From assembly GCA_963764215.1 (NCBI GenBank), contig CAVXRS010000005.1:620001-684000 (forward strand): DNA of 64,000 nucleotides. Direction: 5' to 3'. Both the position numbers and the translations under genes were made by a program. Below are positions 26,234-34,864 of this stretch, one piece after another (positions within the stretch are counted from its first letter, which is position 1; every line of letters starts with the position of its first letter). The notes beneath the pieces were generated by a model, which saw nothing but the letters and a program-made list of their open reading frames with translations, searched no databases and was not told the origin of the DNA. Source of the DNA: JAFDWI01 sp963764215 (lineage in GTDB: Bacteria; Actinomycetota; Acidimicrobiia; Acidimicrobiales; Iamiaceae).

Positions 26234-28321
26234 TCAGCCGCCGGCGACCTTGATCACGAAGAGGGGCAGGTTGCCATCGGGGTACCCGGCGACGCGTCCA
26301 TCGGGGACGATGTGCTCGGGAACCCGGTCGACCGTTTCCTCGGGGGCTTCGAGCGTCGGGCCGAAGATCCGAATGTCTCGACCGGTCACGTCGGCAAAGC
26401 CGGTCGCCCCGGTCGCCACCAACAGGAGTTGCCGTCCCCGCCTGTGCCACGACCGCGCCAGCGCATGGATCTGGGCAGCGGTGATGTCGGGGGTCGCGCC
26501 CGCGACGGGCACTTGGCACCAGCCACCCAGCGTCTCGGGAATGGTGTAGGAGAGCGAGCGAGCGGGGGTCACCAGGATGGCGCTGGGCTGCTGGTGGGCG
26601 ATGGCGCAGATCTCGTCGAATCGGGTCGCCAACGACGCGCCCACCGAGGTCGATTCGAGGTGATGGGTGACGCGGGCCGGCGCGACGAGCGAGGCGGCTC
26701 CCAGGACGCCGGCCAGGGCGACCGACCAGGGACGTCGGAGACGGGCGAGGGCCGCAAGGCCGAGGCCCGCGGCCAACAACAGAAGGGGAATGGACACGGC
26801 CACGAACCGGCGCGTGGCCCACGGCTGGTCGGGCGTGATCGACGGTGTGTACAGGTACAACAGCGTGGTGGCGAACCCGACCCCGGCGGCCGGGAGCCAG
26901 CCTCGATCCGTCTGTGAGAGTCCTACCCAGGTCATCCAGATCAGTCCTGCGAAACCACCGGCGACCAGCAACGGGCCCAGATACCACTCGAGCCAGAAAT
27001 ACGAGATGGTGTCCGCCCACGGGCCGAGCTGGAGCGTCGTCATCTGACGGGTCATCGCACCCCGGAGGGCGGCGAAGTTCGGCCGGATGTAGCGGGCCCA
27101 GAACAGGAAGCCGACCACCCCGAGGGCGATGGCCGCGTAGCCCCATCGCACCACGGATGTGGCGGATTCGGGATGGGGACGCGAACGGATTCCGAAGCGG
27201 CCGACGAACCCGCCGACGACGGTGGCAGCGACGATGGCGGCGACCATCGACGGGAGACGATTGGCGAGGTTGGACTCGAAGTAGGACCGTGAGAACTCCC
27301 ATGCCTCGAGGGCTCCGGCCGTCGCACAGACCGCCATCGCCGCCCAGGCCACGGCGAATCCGCGGGCCCGCCGACGGTTGCCACGGCGCAGGGCGACCAC
27401 TGCGCCCATCGAAATCACCCCGGCCAGGGGGATGAGCGGGATGTAGCCGTCGATGCGCGCCAGGCAGGTCGCGCCGAGAAGAGCGCCGGCGACGATCCCG
27501 GGCCGAACCCCGCCGCGCCGGACGAACGTGAGCGCCCACAATCCGGCGAGGAGCAACACCAGCGCCACCGGCTCCGAGTAGGTGTCACGCGCCACGTAGA
27601 TGAACGGGAAGCTCACCGCGAGCGCGAGCGCGCCGAACGCGCCTCCGGCCGGGTGGCCGAGGCGCACACCCAGCGCGTAGACCAGGACGAGGGCGGCCGC
27701 CATCAACAGCGCGGGCACCATGAAGATCTTCGTCGGCCCGATCCACACCGCACCCGCCAGAAAGACCGCGTTGAGGTGGACGAACTGGGCGTCGAGCGAC
27801 CCGGCGCTGTTCGGAGAGAACCCGATCGCGCTCTGGCGGACTCCGGGGGCATCGTGGAACGGTCCCTGGGGGGTGGCGACCCGGAGGTTGCCGTCGTGGG
27901 CGAGCCAGAGGCCGGTCGCGGCGTAGACACCCGGGTCGCGTTCGGCGACGAGGTGTTCCCCGTGGTGGGCGCCGTTCCAGATCCCCGACCCGGCCGCCAG
28001 GACGAGCACGGCCGCCGTGAGCAGCCAGTGCGGGCGCACCGGCGGTGGATCCGAGAGAATGCGGGGCCGTACCCAGACGAACAGGGCGACGGTGACCGCC
28101 AGGCTGCCGCCGATGACCGGGACCGGAGTGAACCAGCCGAGCACGGCGAGGCCGAGGCCGACCAAGGAATACGAGATGAGGGCCACCGCACCGAGCCACA
28201 TCGCGGTCTCCCAGAGCGATGGGCGCGTTGGTTCGGGCCGTTCGTCGGACACGGCCTCTACGACGTGATTCGGCTCAGCGATACTGATCAGGGCCGGCAA
28301 CTCCTCGTTGTGTCGCCGCAT
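26234..28321 (-). CDS. GT-C type polytopic membrane glycosyltransferase, copy 1
   Basis: 695 residues with about twelve hydrophobic segments and a large external N-terminal loop containing HHGEHLVAERDPGVYAATGL. The Glu-Arg-Asp cluster after the first helices is where GT-C enzymes place catalytic acids for polyprenyl-phosphate sugar donors. The C-terminal ~120 residues form a soluble domain. It is related along its length to the protein at 31676-33772. The ATG at 28319-28321 is used because a TAAGGT promoter lies 14 nt upstream. The likely role is transfer of a sugar from polyprenyl phosphate onto a cell-wall glycan or lipid; the acceptor is unknown. Confidence 0.8.
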   Translation of the reverse strand: MRRHNEELPALISIAEPNHVVEAVSDERPEPTRPSLWETAMWLGAVALISYSLVGLGLAVLGWFTPVPVIGGSLAVTVALFVWVRPRILSDPPPVRPHWLLTAAVLVLAAGSGIWNGAHHGEHLVAERDPGVYAATGLWLAHDGNLRVATPQGPFHDAPGVRQSAIGFSPNSAGSLDAQFVHLNAVFLAGAVWIGPTKIFMVPALLMAAALVLVYALGVRLGHPAGGAFGALALAVSFPFIYVARDTYSEPVALVLLLAGLWALTFVRRGGVRPGIVAGALLGATCLARIDGYIPLIPLAGVISMGAVVALRRGNRRRARGFAVAWAAMAVCATAGALEAWEFSRSYFESNLANRLPSMVAAIVAATVVGGFVGRFGIRSRPHPESATSVVRWGYAAIALGVVGFLFWARYIRPNFAALRGAMTRQMTTLQLGPWADTISYFWLEWYLGPLLVAGGFAGLIWMTWVGLSQTDRGWLPAAGVGFATTLLYLYTPSITPDQPWATRRFVAVSIPLLLLAAGLGLAALARLRRPWSVALAGVLGAASLVAPARVTHHLESTSVGASLATRFDEICAIAHQQPSAILVTPARSLSYTIPETLGGWCQVPVAGATPDITAAQIHALARSWHRRGRQLLLVATGATGFADVTGRDIRIFGPTLEAPEETVDRVPEHIVPDGRVAGYPDGNLPLFVIKVAGG

Positions 28322-28322
28322 T

Positions 28323-28342
28323 GAGACCGGGGTGAACCTTAG
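28323..28342 (-). promoter_or_regulatory. Promoter block shared by the two GT-C paralogues (copy 1)
   Basis: On the plus strand GAGACCG-N4-GAACCTTAG. The minus-strand -10 is TAAGGT (28336-28341). The same spaced block occurs before copy 2 at 33780-33799. Confidence 0.45.
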
Positions 28343-28607
28343 GGGTTGGGAACCTCTGAGCCCAGGCATGACAGGTTCTGGCGGCCGGTTGGTCTGATGG
28401 GACTGCTGCACGATCCGGTCACGTCTGATCTGTGACCGCACGGCGCGGCGCCACGTTCCGGCAACGGGGTCGCCACCGTCGACGAACCCGTCTGGGAGGT
28501 TGACACTCTTCGAATTCGAGCGGACCATCGAACCCGCCGCCGAACAGGCAGCCTGACCCCGACACCCAGCCTGTCACCGGACCGTGCACCAGTCTCCTGG
28601 CGCACAA
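28343..28607. other. Intergenic region without a gene
   Basis: Between the GT-C promoter and the end of the UPF0104-like gene. The GT-C frame stays open here up to 28528, but the codons look non-coding. A 10-bp palindrome TCGAATTCGA is at 28510-28519. I see nothing else. Confidence 0.4.
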
Positions 28608-29624
28608 TTACGGTCTCGGGTCGGGTTTCGGGTCGTCGGGCTGACCGATGGGGTCGATGGGTTGTCCCAACGGCGTGTCTGCGGCGACCTCCGGTCGTGC
28701 CCCGCGGCGGCTGAGATACCTGCCCAACGCCCGCGACGACAGGGCCGCGAACGCTTCGGCGGCGATGTTCACCAGCCTCTGGGCCAGGCTCGCGGTGAGA
28801 AGCGCCGCGGTGGCAATGCCGGGCGCCAACGCGACGAGAACGACCTCGCGTGCTCCGATCCCCGAAGGCAGAGGCAACGCGAGAAACCCAATCGCCCAGG
28901 CCACGACGTATGCGCCGACCGTCAGCGTGATCGGCACGCGCGGGTCGGTCGCGTGCAGGATCATGACGAACGTTGCTGCCTGGAGGGCCTGGTTCGCGCA
29001 GCACCAGAGGAATGAGCGCAGCAACGCGTCCTGTGGCGGGAGTACGTGCGCTTGTGGCACCCGATGGACCACGCGTCGAGCCAGGTCCAATACCGCGACC
29101 AGCGTGCCCCGATAGACGAGCACCACTGCGCAGAGCGCGCCGACGATCCCCACGATTCTGATCCAGAATGTGGCACCGCCGGCGAAGACGAGCACCACCC
29201 CGAGCGCGAAACACGACGCGACGGTGAGCGCCGCCAGCGCGATGTAGGCCAAGGTGACCTGAGCGACCGACACCCCGGTGGTTGCGGTGAGGGTGACCTG
29301 GCCCGCCGCCTGGGCAAAGCCACCAGCCGGCAGGTACTTGACGAGCTGGGAGTCATAGAAGGCGCGGGCCACCCGGTACCGTTCGGGTCCGGGCCCGATG
29401 AGATCAGCCCACGCCCGCGCGGTGCACCACAACGACACCCGAATCGCGACGAAGGCGATTGCCAGGGGCACCGGCCCAGGAAGGTGCACCCCGTGGGCAT
29501 CCCTGAGGGCCTCGCGCACCGCGATGGTCAGACCGATGAGCCCCAGCACCAGAATGCCGGTGGTCAACAGCCGCTTGCGCCGCTCGCGGGTGAGAGGTTG
29601 TACTTCGACGGCGGGTTCGGTCAC
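28608..29624 (-). CDS. UPF0104/LPG synthase-like membrane protein (second copy of the family)
   Basis: 338 residues from the GTG at 29622-29624, which overlaps the stop of the upstream GT4-methyltransferase gene (GTGA); the longer frame to 30092 is a shadow of that gene. About eight hydrophobic segments. Family marks are FYDSQLVKYLPAGGFAQAAGQ and LPLPSGIGAREVVLVALAPG. It ends with a polar Pro/Asp tail. It sits between the two GT-C genes and is co-transcribed with the fusion protein upstream, which suggests it handles the same lipid-linked sugar. Confidence 0.82.
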   Translation of the reverse strand: MTEPAVEVQPLTRERRKRLLTTGILVLGLIGLTIAVREALRDAHGVHLPGPVPLAIAFVAIRVSLWCTARAWADLIGPGPERYRVARAFYDSQLVKYLPAGGFAQAAGQVTLTATTGVSVAQVTLAYIALAALTVASCFALGVVLVFAGGATFWIRIVGIVGALCAVVLVYRGTLVAVLDLARRVVHRVPQAHVLPPQDALLRSFLWCCANQALQAATFVMILHATDPRVPITLTVGAYVVAWAIGFLALPLPSGIGAREVVLVALAPGIATAALLTASLAQRLVNIAAEAFAALSSRALGRYLSRRGARPEVAADTPLGQPIDPIGQPDDPKPDPRP

Positions 29625-31465
29625 CGCAGTGGCCGTCGGGCCACGGCGACCCAACACGTGGCACGGTTCGAATCGGTGGCGCGGCGTTGCCACCGGCGGA
29701 ACGGCGCGCTCGTGGCCTGCATGAGCGTTCCGGCGACGGCCGGAGGCTGATAGGCCCGGCCACTGGCCGCGGTGCGCTCGGCGTTCGAGGCGCCGCCACT
29801 TCGCCACTGGTCGACCCGGGCGATGCTGTTGCGGATGTGCTCGAGCACCATGCCGAGGGGGTAGCCCACCGCGTCGATGGCGACCGTTTCCAGGCCGGCG
29901 TTTGCGAACAACGCGTCGATGCCGGCCCGTGAGTAGCGCCGGTAATGGCCGACTCGACGGTCCCACGCGCCCATCCGGTCGGGGTCCGCAGGCGTCGACA
30001 ACAGCAGATGGCCGCCCGGTCGGACCCGCTCCGACCAGGTACACAGTGCCTCGAAGTCGTCCTCGATGTGTTCGATCACCTCGAACGCGCACACCAGGTC
30101 GAACTGCTGTGTTGCATCCAGATCGTCAGCCGAACCCAGGAGTGCCGCATCGGTCGGCAGTCGGCTGCGGGCAACGGCCCGGGACTGCGCGTCGGGCTCG
30201 ATACCGACGTAGGCGCCGAGGCGGGCCAGGCGCGCGCCGGCCGCTCCCTGGCCCGCTCCGATCTCCAGGATCGTCTCGGGAGCGGGGAGTCGATCGAGCT
30301 GCGCTTCGATGCTGTCCCATCGGAGCCAGGCATTCAGGGCGAGGGGTGGAATGCTGTGGCTCGACGGGGGAGGTTCCAAGCGGCTGCACAGTGGCCCCAC
30401 GACCTCCGCGGGGGTGAAGGCGTTGTCGGCACGAAGAGCTGCGGCCCGTCGTGCTGCCGCGAGATGCTCCGGATTCTGCGCCAGTTCGCGAATCACGTCG
30501 GCCAGCGCTTCGGGGTTGCCCGGCTCCACATAGACGGCCGCCTCGGCGAGCATCCGTCGCTGGGGCGGCGTGTCGGAAGTGACGATCGCACACCCGGCGG
30601 TTGCTCCCTGGTATACCTTGTTCGGCACGACCCGCATGGCTTTCTCGGTCGTGCCGAAGATCCCCAGACAGACGTCGTGGTCGGCGACCGAGGCGCGCAG
30701 TTCTTCGCTGGTCATCCAATCGACCCAACGCACCGGTGCGTTCGGTCCTGCAGCACGTTTCGTCGCGTCCAGATCCTGGCCGTGTCCGGCCATGGTCCAC
30801 TGGACCGGCGCATCGGCCTTGTCGAGCAGCGCTATTGCCTCACCGATGACCGGCGCTCCCTGCAGGGGTGTGTAGAGGCCGAAGAAGACGACCCGCAGCG
30901 GCAGCCGTGGCTCAGCCGACAGAATGGGTCGTCGGTTGCGAGCCCAATCGCGCGTTGCCCCGACGGGCACCTCGATCGCCTGACGGCGCGCATTGGCCGG
31001 TAGTGCGTCGAGCTGCTCGTTCGTGTCGACGAGCACGACGTCCGCACGACCCAACGCCGACCGGTCGGCAGACTCCATGAGCCTCTCGGTGAATCCAGCG
31101 GAATCGAGGTCTCGGTCGCGCATCGTCGCGGCGAGGGAAACCAGATGGTCGAGCACGATCGTCGTACGCGGAAATCGCAACCTCGCCAGGTGGATGTCGA
31201 AATGACCCAGATACCCGACTACGACCACGTCGGGGTGGGTACGTCGGCTGCGCCAGAGCAGCCGCAGCCAGCACCGCGCCAGACGGGCGACGAAGCCCGG
31301 ATGCCGCCATGGTTGTGCGGCGAGTGCCACGCGTCGACTCGTGCTGACACCGAGGGGCGCATTGACGACCACGATCTCATGGCCGTGGGCGGCAAGCCCG
31401 TCTCGGAGAACCTGAACCCGGGGGTGCATGTCTTCATCGAATGTGCCGAAAAACAGGATTCGCAT
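29621..31465 (-). CDS. GT4 glycosyltransferase fused to a SAM methyltransferase
   Basis: 614 residues. The N-terminal GT-B part (~1-375) starts MRILFFGTFDEDMHPRVQVL and has VVFFGLYTPLQGAPVIGEAI, TTEKAMRVVPNKVYQGATAGCA and VEPGNPEALADVI, all GT4-like. The C-terminal part (~385-560) is a class I methyltransferase with EIGAGQGAAGARLARLGAYV and DLVCAFEVIEHIEDDFEAL. A methyltransferase on the same chain suggests that the transferred sugar or the product is methylated. The ATG is preceded by a ~32-nt leader and a TAGGAT box. It overlaps the UPF0104-like gene downstream. No indel is present within it. Confidence 0.85.
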   Translation of the reverse strand: MRILFFGTFDEDMHPRVQVLRDGLAAHGHEIVVVNAPLGVSTSRRVALAAQPWRHPGFVARLARCWLRLLWRSRRTHPDVVVVGYLGHFDIHLARLRFPRTTIVLDHLVSLAATMRDRDLDSAGFTERLMESADRSALGRADVVLVDTNEQLDALPANARRQAIEVPVGATRDWARNRRPILSAEPRLPLRVVFFGLYTPLQGAPVIGEAIALLDKADAPVQWTMAGHGQDLDATKRAAGPNAPVRWVDWMTSEELRASVADHDVCLGIFGTTEKAMRVVPNKVYQGATAGCAIVTSDTPPQRRMLAEAAVYVEPGNPEALADVIRELAQNPEHLAAARRAAALRADNAFTPAEVVGPLCSRLEPPPSSHSIPPLALNAWLRWDSIEAQLDRLPAPETILEIGAGQGAAGARLARLGAYVGIEPDAQSRAVARSRLPTDAALLGSADDLDATQQFDLVCAFEVIEHIEDDFEALCTWSERVRPGGHLLLSTPADPDRMGAWDRRVGHYRRYSRAGIDALFANAGLETVAIDAVGYPLGMVLEHIRNSIARVDQWRSGGASNAERTAASGRAYQPPAVAGTLMQATSAPFRRWQRRATDSNRATCWVAVARRPLR

Positions 31466-31497
31466 CTGGTGGAGGACCCATCGGGACGGGTTGCCCG

Positions 31498-31503
31498 ATC
31501 CTA
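31498..31503 (-). promoter_or_regulatory. -10 box TAGGAT of the GT4-methyltransferase operon
   Basis: Minus-strand TAGGAT, 32 nt before the ATG at 31465, in the gap downstream of GT-C copy 2. Confidence 0.4.
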
Positions 31504-31675
31504 GTTGTCCTGCACGCGCGCAACGGATTGGCTCGGCAACCGTTCGGTCACCAGGCGAACCCGGGAAGGGTCGTCAGGCAACGGAAGCATGATCGGCATC
31601 ACGTCGAGTCGCAAAGCGGGGAACCAGTCTGTTGTTGGGGGGGCACTGCCACGTCATGCCGGAGGTCTCGCGATG

Positions 31676-33772
31676 TCAGGAGGCGGGTGCTTCGACGTGG
31701 TTCACGTCGATGACGAACAACGGAAGATCGCCATCGGCGGACTGAGCCACTCGTGCGTCGGGGGCGATGCGCGTCGGCGGTCGGTCGACGGTGTCCTCTG
31801 GCGCTTTCAGGATCTCACCGGGGATATCGGTGACCACCCCGGTGGCTCCCTTGATGCCCAGCGGCGAGGTTGCCACCAACAGCAGGCGCCGACCTTGCTT
31901 CGCCCACTTCCGATCCAGGGCCATCACCTGTTGCGCGTCGATACCGGACGTGGCTCCGGCAACCGGCACCTCGCACCAACTGCCGAGCGTCTCGGGGATC
32001 GTGTATCCCAGCGACCGATCCGGCGTCACGAGGATGGCGCTGGGCTGCTGGTGGGCGATGGCACAGATGGCGTCGAACCGATGAGCCAGCGACGCGCCGA
32101 CCGAAGTACCAGCGAGGCGATGGGAGAACCGTGCGGGAGCGAACAGGGCAGCCAGCCCCAACACGGTGGAGAGCACGACCGTCGCCGGGCGGCGCAATCG
32201 GGCGATGGCCGCAAGTGCGCATCCGGAAGCCAACAAGAGAATCGGGATGCTCACGACGACAAAGCGCCGCATCGCCCAAGGGTGATCGGGCGTGATCGAT
32301 GGCGTGTAGAGGTACAGCAACGTTGCTGCGAGTCCGACGCCGGCAGTCGGCAGCCACATCCGGTCGGGCCGGATCAGGCCCTGCCAGGTCATCCACAGCA
32401 GCGCGGCGAACGAGCCGGCGACGAGCAGGGGGCCGAGATACCACTCGAGCCACAGATACGACAGCGTGTTCGCCCAAGGCGACAATGCCGTCGTCGTCGC
32501 CTTGGTCGCCATCGCGGCGCGCAGACCGACGAAGTCGGGTCGAATGTAGGCACACCACGCAAGAAATGCGATGACACCGACGGCGAAGGGGGCGAATGCC
32601 CAACGCAACAAGCGGTGAGGCGACTCGCGTTCACCTTCGGTCCGGAACCCGAACAGACCGATGAGTGCCCCTGTGACCGTCGCCAGCACGATGCCGCCGA
32701 TGAGGGCCCCGATCCGCGGGCCGAGGTTGGTGGTGTAGTAGGAGAAGGAGAACGTTCTGACCTCGAGCGTTCCTGCGGTGGCGCATCCCGCCATCGCCAC
32801 GTACGCGCCGCCGTAACCGAGCGCCCGGGCTCGGACGTGTTTGCGCTTGGCGATGGCTACTTCCATCGCGAGGATGCCCGCGACCGGGATGAGCGACACG
32901 AGACCGTCGATGCGGGCCATGCAGATTGCTCCGAGAAGCGCGCCGGCGACGATTCCCGGCCTGATTCCGCCACGGCGCACGAAGGTGAGCGCCCACAGGC
33001 CGGTGAGGAGCAGGAGGAGCGCGACCGGTTCGGAGTAGGTGTCGCGCGCCACGTAGATGAACGGGAAGCTCATCGCCAACGCGAGCGCGCCGAATGCGCC
33101 ACCGAAGGGATGGCCGAGACGGCAGCCCAAGGCGTAGACCATGACGAGCGCACACGCCATGAGGAACGCAGGAACCAGGAAGATGCGCACGGATCCGAAC
33201 CAGGCGCCTCCGGCGAGAAAGACGGCGTTCAGATGGGGAAACTGGGCGTCGAGAGACCCGGCGCTGTTCGGGGAGAACCCGATCGTCGACTGGTGGACAG
33301 ATGGGTTCCCGGCAAATGGTCCCTGGGGGGGCGCGACCCGGAGGTTGCCTTCGTGGGCGAGCCAGAGGCCCGTTGCGGCGTAGACACCCGGGTCGCGTTC
33401 GGCGATGAGGTGTTCCCCATGGTGGGCGCCGTTCCAGAGCCCCGACGCGGCTGCCAGGACGAGCACGGCCGCCGTGAGCAGCCAGTGGGGGCGCACCGAT
33501 GGTGGATCCGAGATGATGCGGGGTCGAACCCAGACGAACACGGCGACGGTGAGCACCAGGCTGCCGCCGATGACCGGGACCGGGTGGAACCAGCCGGCGG
33601 CGGCGAGGGCGAGGCCGATGACGGAGTAGGAGATGAGGGCGGCGGTGCCGAGCCAGAGGATGGTTTCCCAGACGGACACGCCCGGTGATTCCACCGACTC
33701 GACCGAGGTGGCCGTGCCCAATGGTTGCATCTGCTCGGGACCGGTCAGGACAGCCAACTCCTTGCTCTGCAA
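31676..33772 (-). CDS. GT-C type polytopic membrane glycosyltransferase, copy 2
   Basis: 698 residues from a TTG at 33770-33772. The start is supported by alignment of KELAVLTGPE with EELPALISIAEP of copy 1 and by the shared promoter block; an internal ATG at 33730 is the alternative. It has the same twelve-helix layout, the same HHGEHLIAERDPGVYAATGLWLAHEGNL loop split over helices, and a similar C-terminal soluble domain ending in PLFVIDVNH. Copies 1 and 2 are near-identical over several stretches at the DNA level, so they arose by duplication. The function is as for copy 1, with divergence mostly in the middle helices. Confidence 0.8.
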   Translation of the reverse strand: MQSKELAVLTGPEQMQPLGTATSVESVESPGVSVWETILWLGTAALISYSVIGLALAAAGWFHPVPVIGGSLVLTVAVFVWVRPRIISDPPSVRPHWLLTAAVLVLAAASGLWNGAHHGEHLIAERDPGVYAATGLWLAHEGNLRVAPPQGPFAGNPSVHQSTIGFSPNSAGSLDAQFPHLNAVFLAGGAWFGSVRIFLVPAFLMACALVMVYALGCRLGHPFGGAFGALALAMSFPFIYVARDTYSEPVALLLLLTGLWALTFVRRGGIRPGIVAGALLGAICMARIDGLVSLIPVAGILAMEVAIAKRKHVRARALGYGGAYVAMAGCATAGTLEVRTFSFSYYTTNLGPRIGALIGGIVLATVTGALIGLFGFRTEGERESPHRLLRWAFAPFAVGVIAFLAWCAYIRPDFVGLRAAMATKATTTALSPWANTLSYLWLEWYLGPLLVAGSFAALLWMTWQGLIRPDRMWLPTAGVGLAATLLYLYTPSITPDHPWAMRRFVVVSIPILLLASGCALAAIARLRRPATVVLSTVLGLAALFAPARFSHRLAGTSVGASLAHRFDAICAIAHQQPSAILVTPDRSLGYTIPETLGSWCEVPVAGATSGIDAQQVMALDRKWAKQGRRLLLVATSPLGIKGATGVVTDIPGEILKAPEDTVDRPPTRIAPDARVAQSADGDLPLFVIDVNHVEAPAS

Positions 33773-33779
33773 CTGTGGC

Positions 33780-33799
33780 GAGACCGACGGGAACCTTAG
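33780..33799 (-). promoter_or_regulatory. Promoter block shared by the two GT-C paralogues (copy 2)
   Basis: GAGACCG-N4-GAACCTTAG on the plus strand, with minus-strand TAAGGT at 33793-33798, matching copy 1 at 28323-28342. Confidence 0.45.
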
Positions 33800-33851
33800 A
33801 GGATCGTGCGTTTCGGGCGGTGATCAGCGATGCCGGGTGACCGTGGGCGTT

Positions 33852-34856
33852 TCAGTCGGGTTCGATGCGAAGCCGGTCGAGGATCTGCCGTGCCGCGGTC
33901 ACGGGAAAGACGGCACCCTCGGTGACCTGGGTCTCGAGCCTGTTGACTTCGGCTCCGAGGTCGCCGTCGGTTTCGAGTCGCTCGCGGATTCCTTCGGTGA
34001 TCTCGGCCCAGAACCACGAGCGTTGCTGCGCCGCCCGCACCCGTTCCAAGGCTCCGCTGGCGAGGAGTGACCGGTGCCCTGCGTCGATCGTTTCGGCCAC
34101 CACCCCGATTCCCTCACCGGTCACCGATGAGACCGCGACAGCCGTGGGGGAGACGTCCGGGTGGGGCGGGCGGAGCAGTTGCAGCGCCCGCCTGTGGTCG
34201 GTGACCGCACGTTGCGCCGCCGGGGCGAGATCCCCGTCGCCCTTGGTGACCACCACCAGATCGGCGAGCTCCATGATGCCCCGCTTGATGCCCTGCAACT
34301 CGTCGCCACCGCCGGGGGACACCAGCAACACGAACAGGTCGGTCAACTCGGCCACGGCGATCTCGGCCTGGCCGACCCCGACCGTCTCGACCAGTACGAG
34401 GTCGAATCCGGCCGCTTCGCACAACAGCAGAACCTCGCGCGTGCGACGTGCGACGCCACCCTGGTTCGTTCCCGCCGGCGACGGGCGGATGAACGCCTCG
34501 GGCGCCCGGGCGAGACGTTCCATGCGGGTCTTGTCGCCCAGGATCGACCCGCCGGTGCGGCGCGACGAGGGGTCCACGGCGAGGACCGCGACCCGCCGAC
34601 CTGTTTCGAGCTGGTGCAGACCGAATGCTTCGATGAACGTGGACTTGCCCACGCCCGGAGCCCCGCTGATCCCCAGCCGGAGTGCACCGCCGGTCCGGGG
34701 CATCACCGATTCGATCAGTGACTCCGCGGCGGCCCGGTGATCGGCACGGGTCGATTCGACCAGGGTGATGGCCCGGGCCAGCGCCCGTCGGTCGCCGCGA
34801 CCCAGCGCCTCGGCCAGTGCCGTCGTGTCCCCGGCCGGATCGGCGATTCCGGACAT
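33852..34856 (-). CDS. meaB: MeaB/ArgK-type GTPase, methylmalonyl-CoA mutase chaperone
   Basis: 334 residues. Walker A is GISGAPGVGKSTFIEAFG, then VAVLAVDPSSRRTGGSILGDKTRM, the Mg-binding VETVGVGQAE and the base-specificity VVTKGDGD. It gates adenosylcobalamin loading and protects the mutase from inactivation. It starts at ATG 34854-34856, 8 nt after the corrected stop of the mutase (34865), so the two are an operon; the open frame joining them on paper results from an indel in the mutase tail. Confidence 0.92.
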   Translation of the reverse strand: MSGIADPAGDTTALAEALGRGDRRALARAITLVESTRADHRAAAESLIESVMPRTGGALRLGISGAPGVGKSTFIEAFGLHQLETGRRVAVLAVDPSSRRTGGSILGDKTRMERLARAPEAFIRPSPAGTNQGGVARRTREVLLLCEAAGFDLVLVETVGVGQAEIAVAELTDLFVLLVSPGGGDELQGIKRGIMELADLVVVTKGDGDLAPAAQRAVTDHRRALQLLRPPHPDVSPTAVAVSSVTGEGIGVVAETIDAGHRSLLASGALERVRAAQQRSWFWAEITEGIRERLETDGDLGAEVNRLETQVTEGAVFPVTAARQILDRLRIEPD

Positions 34857-34864
34857 CCGAAGTG

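Noticed and set aside
28508..28521. Palindrome TCGAATTCGA as an operator
   Set aside because: It is isolated, lies far upstream of the nearest promoter and has no second copy near related genes.
31505..33688. 727-codon open frame on the plus strand
   Set aside because: Antisense to GT-C copy 2, whose membrane protein features are clear and shared with copy 1.
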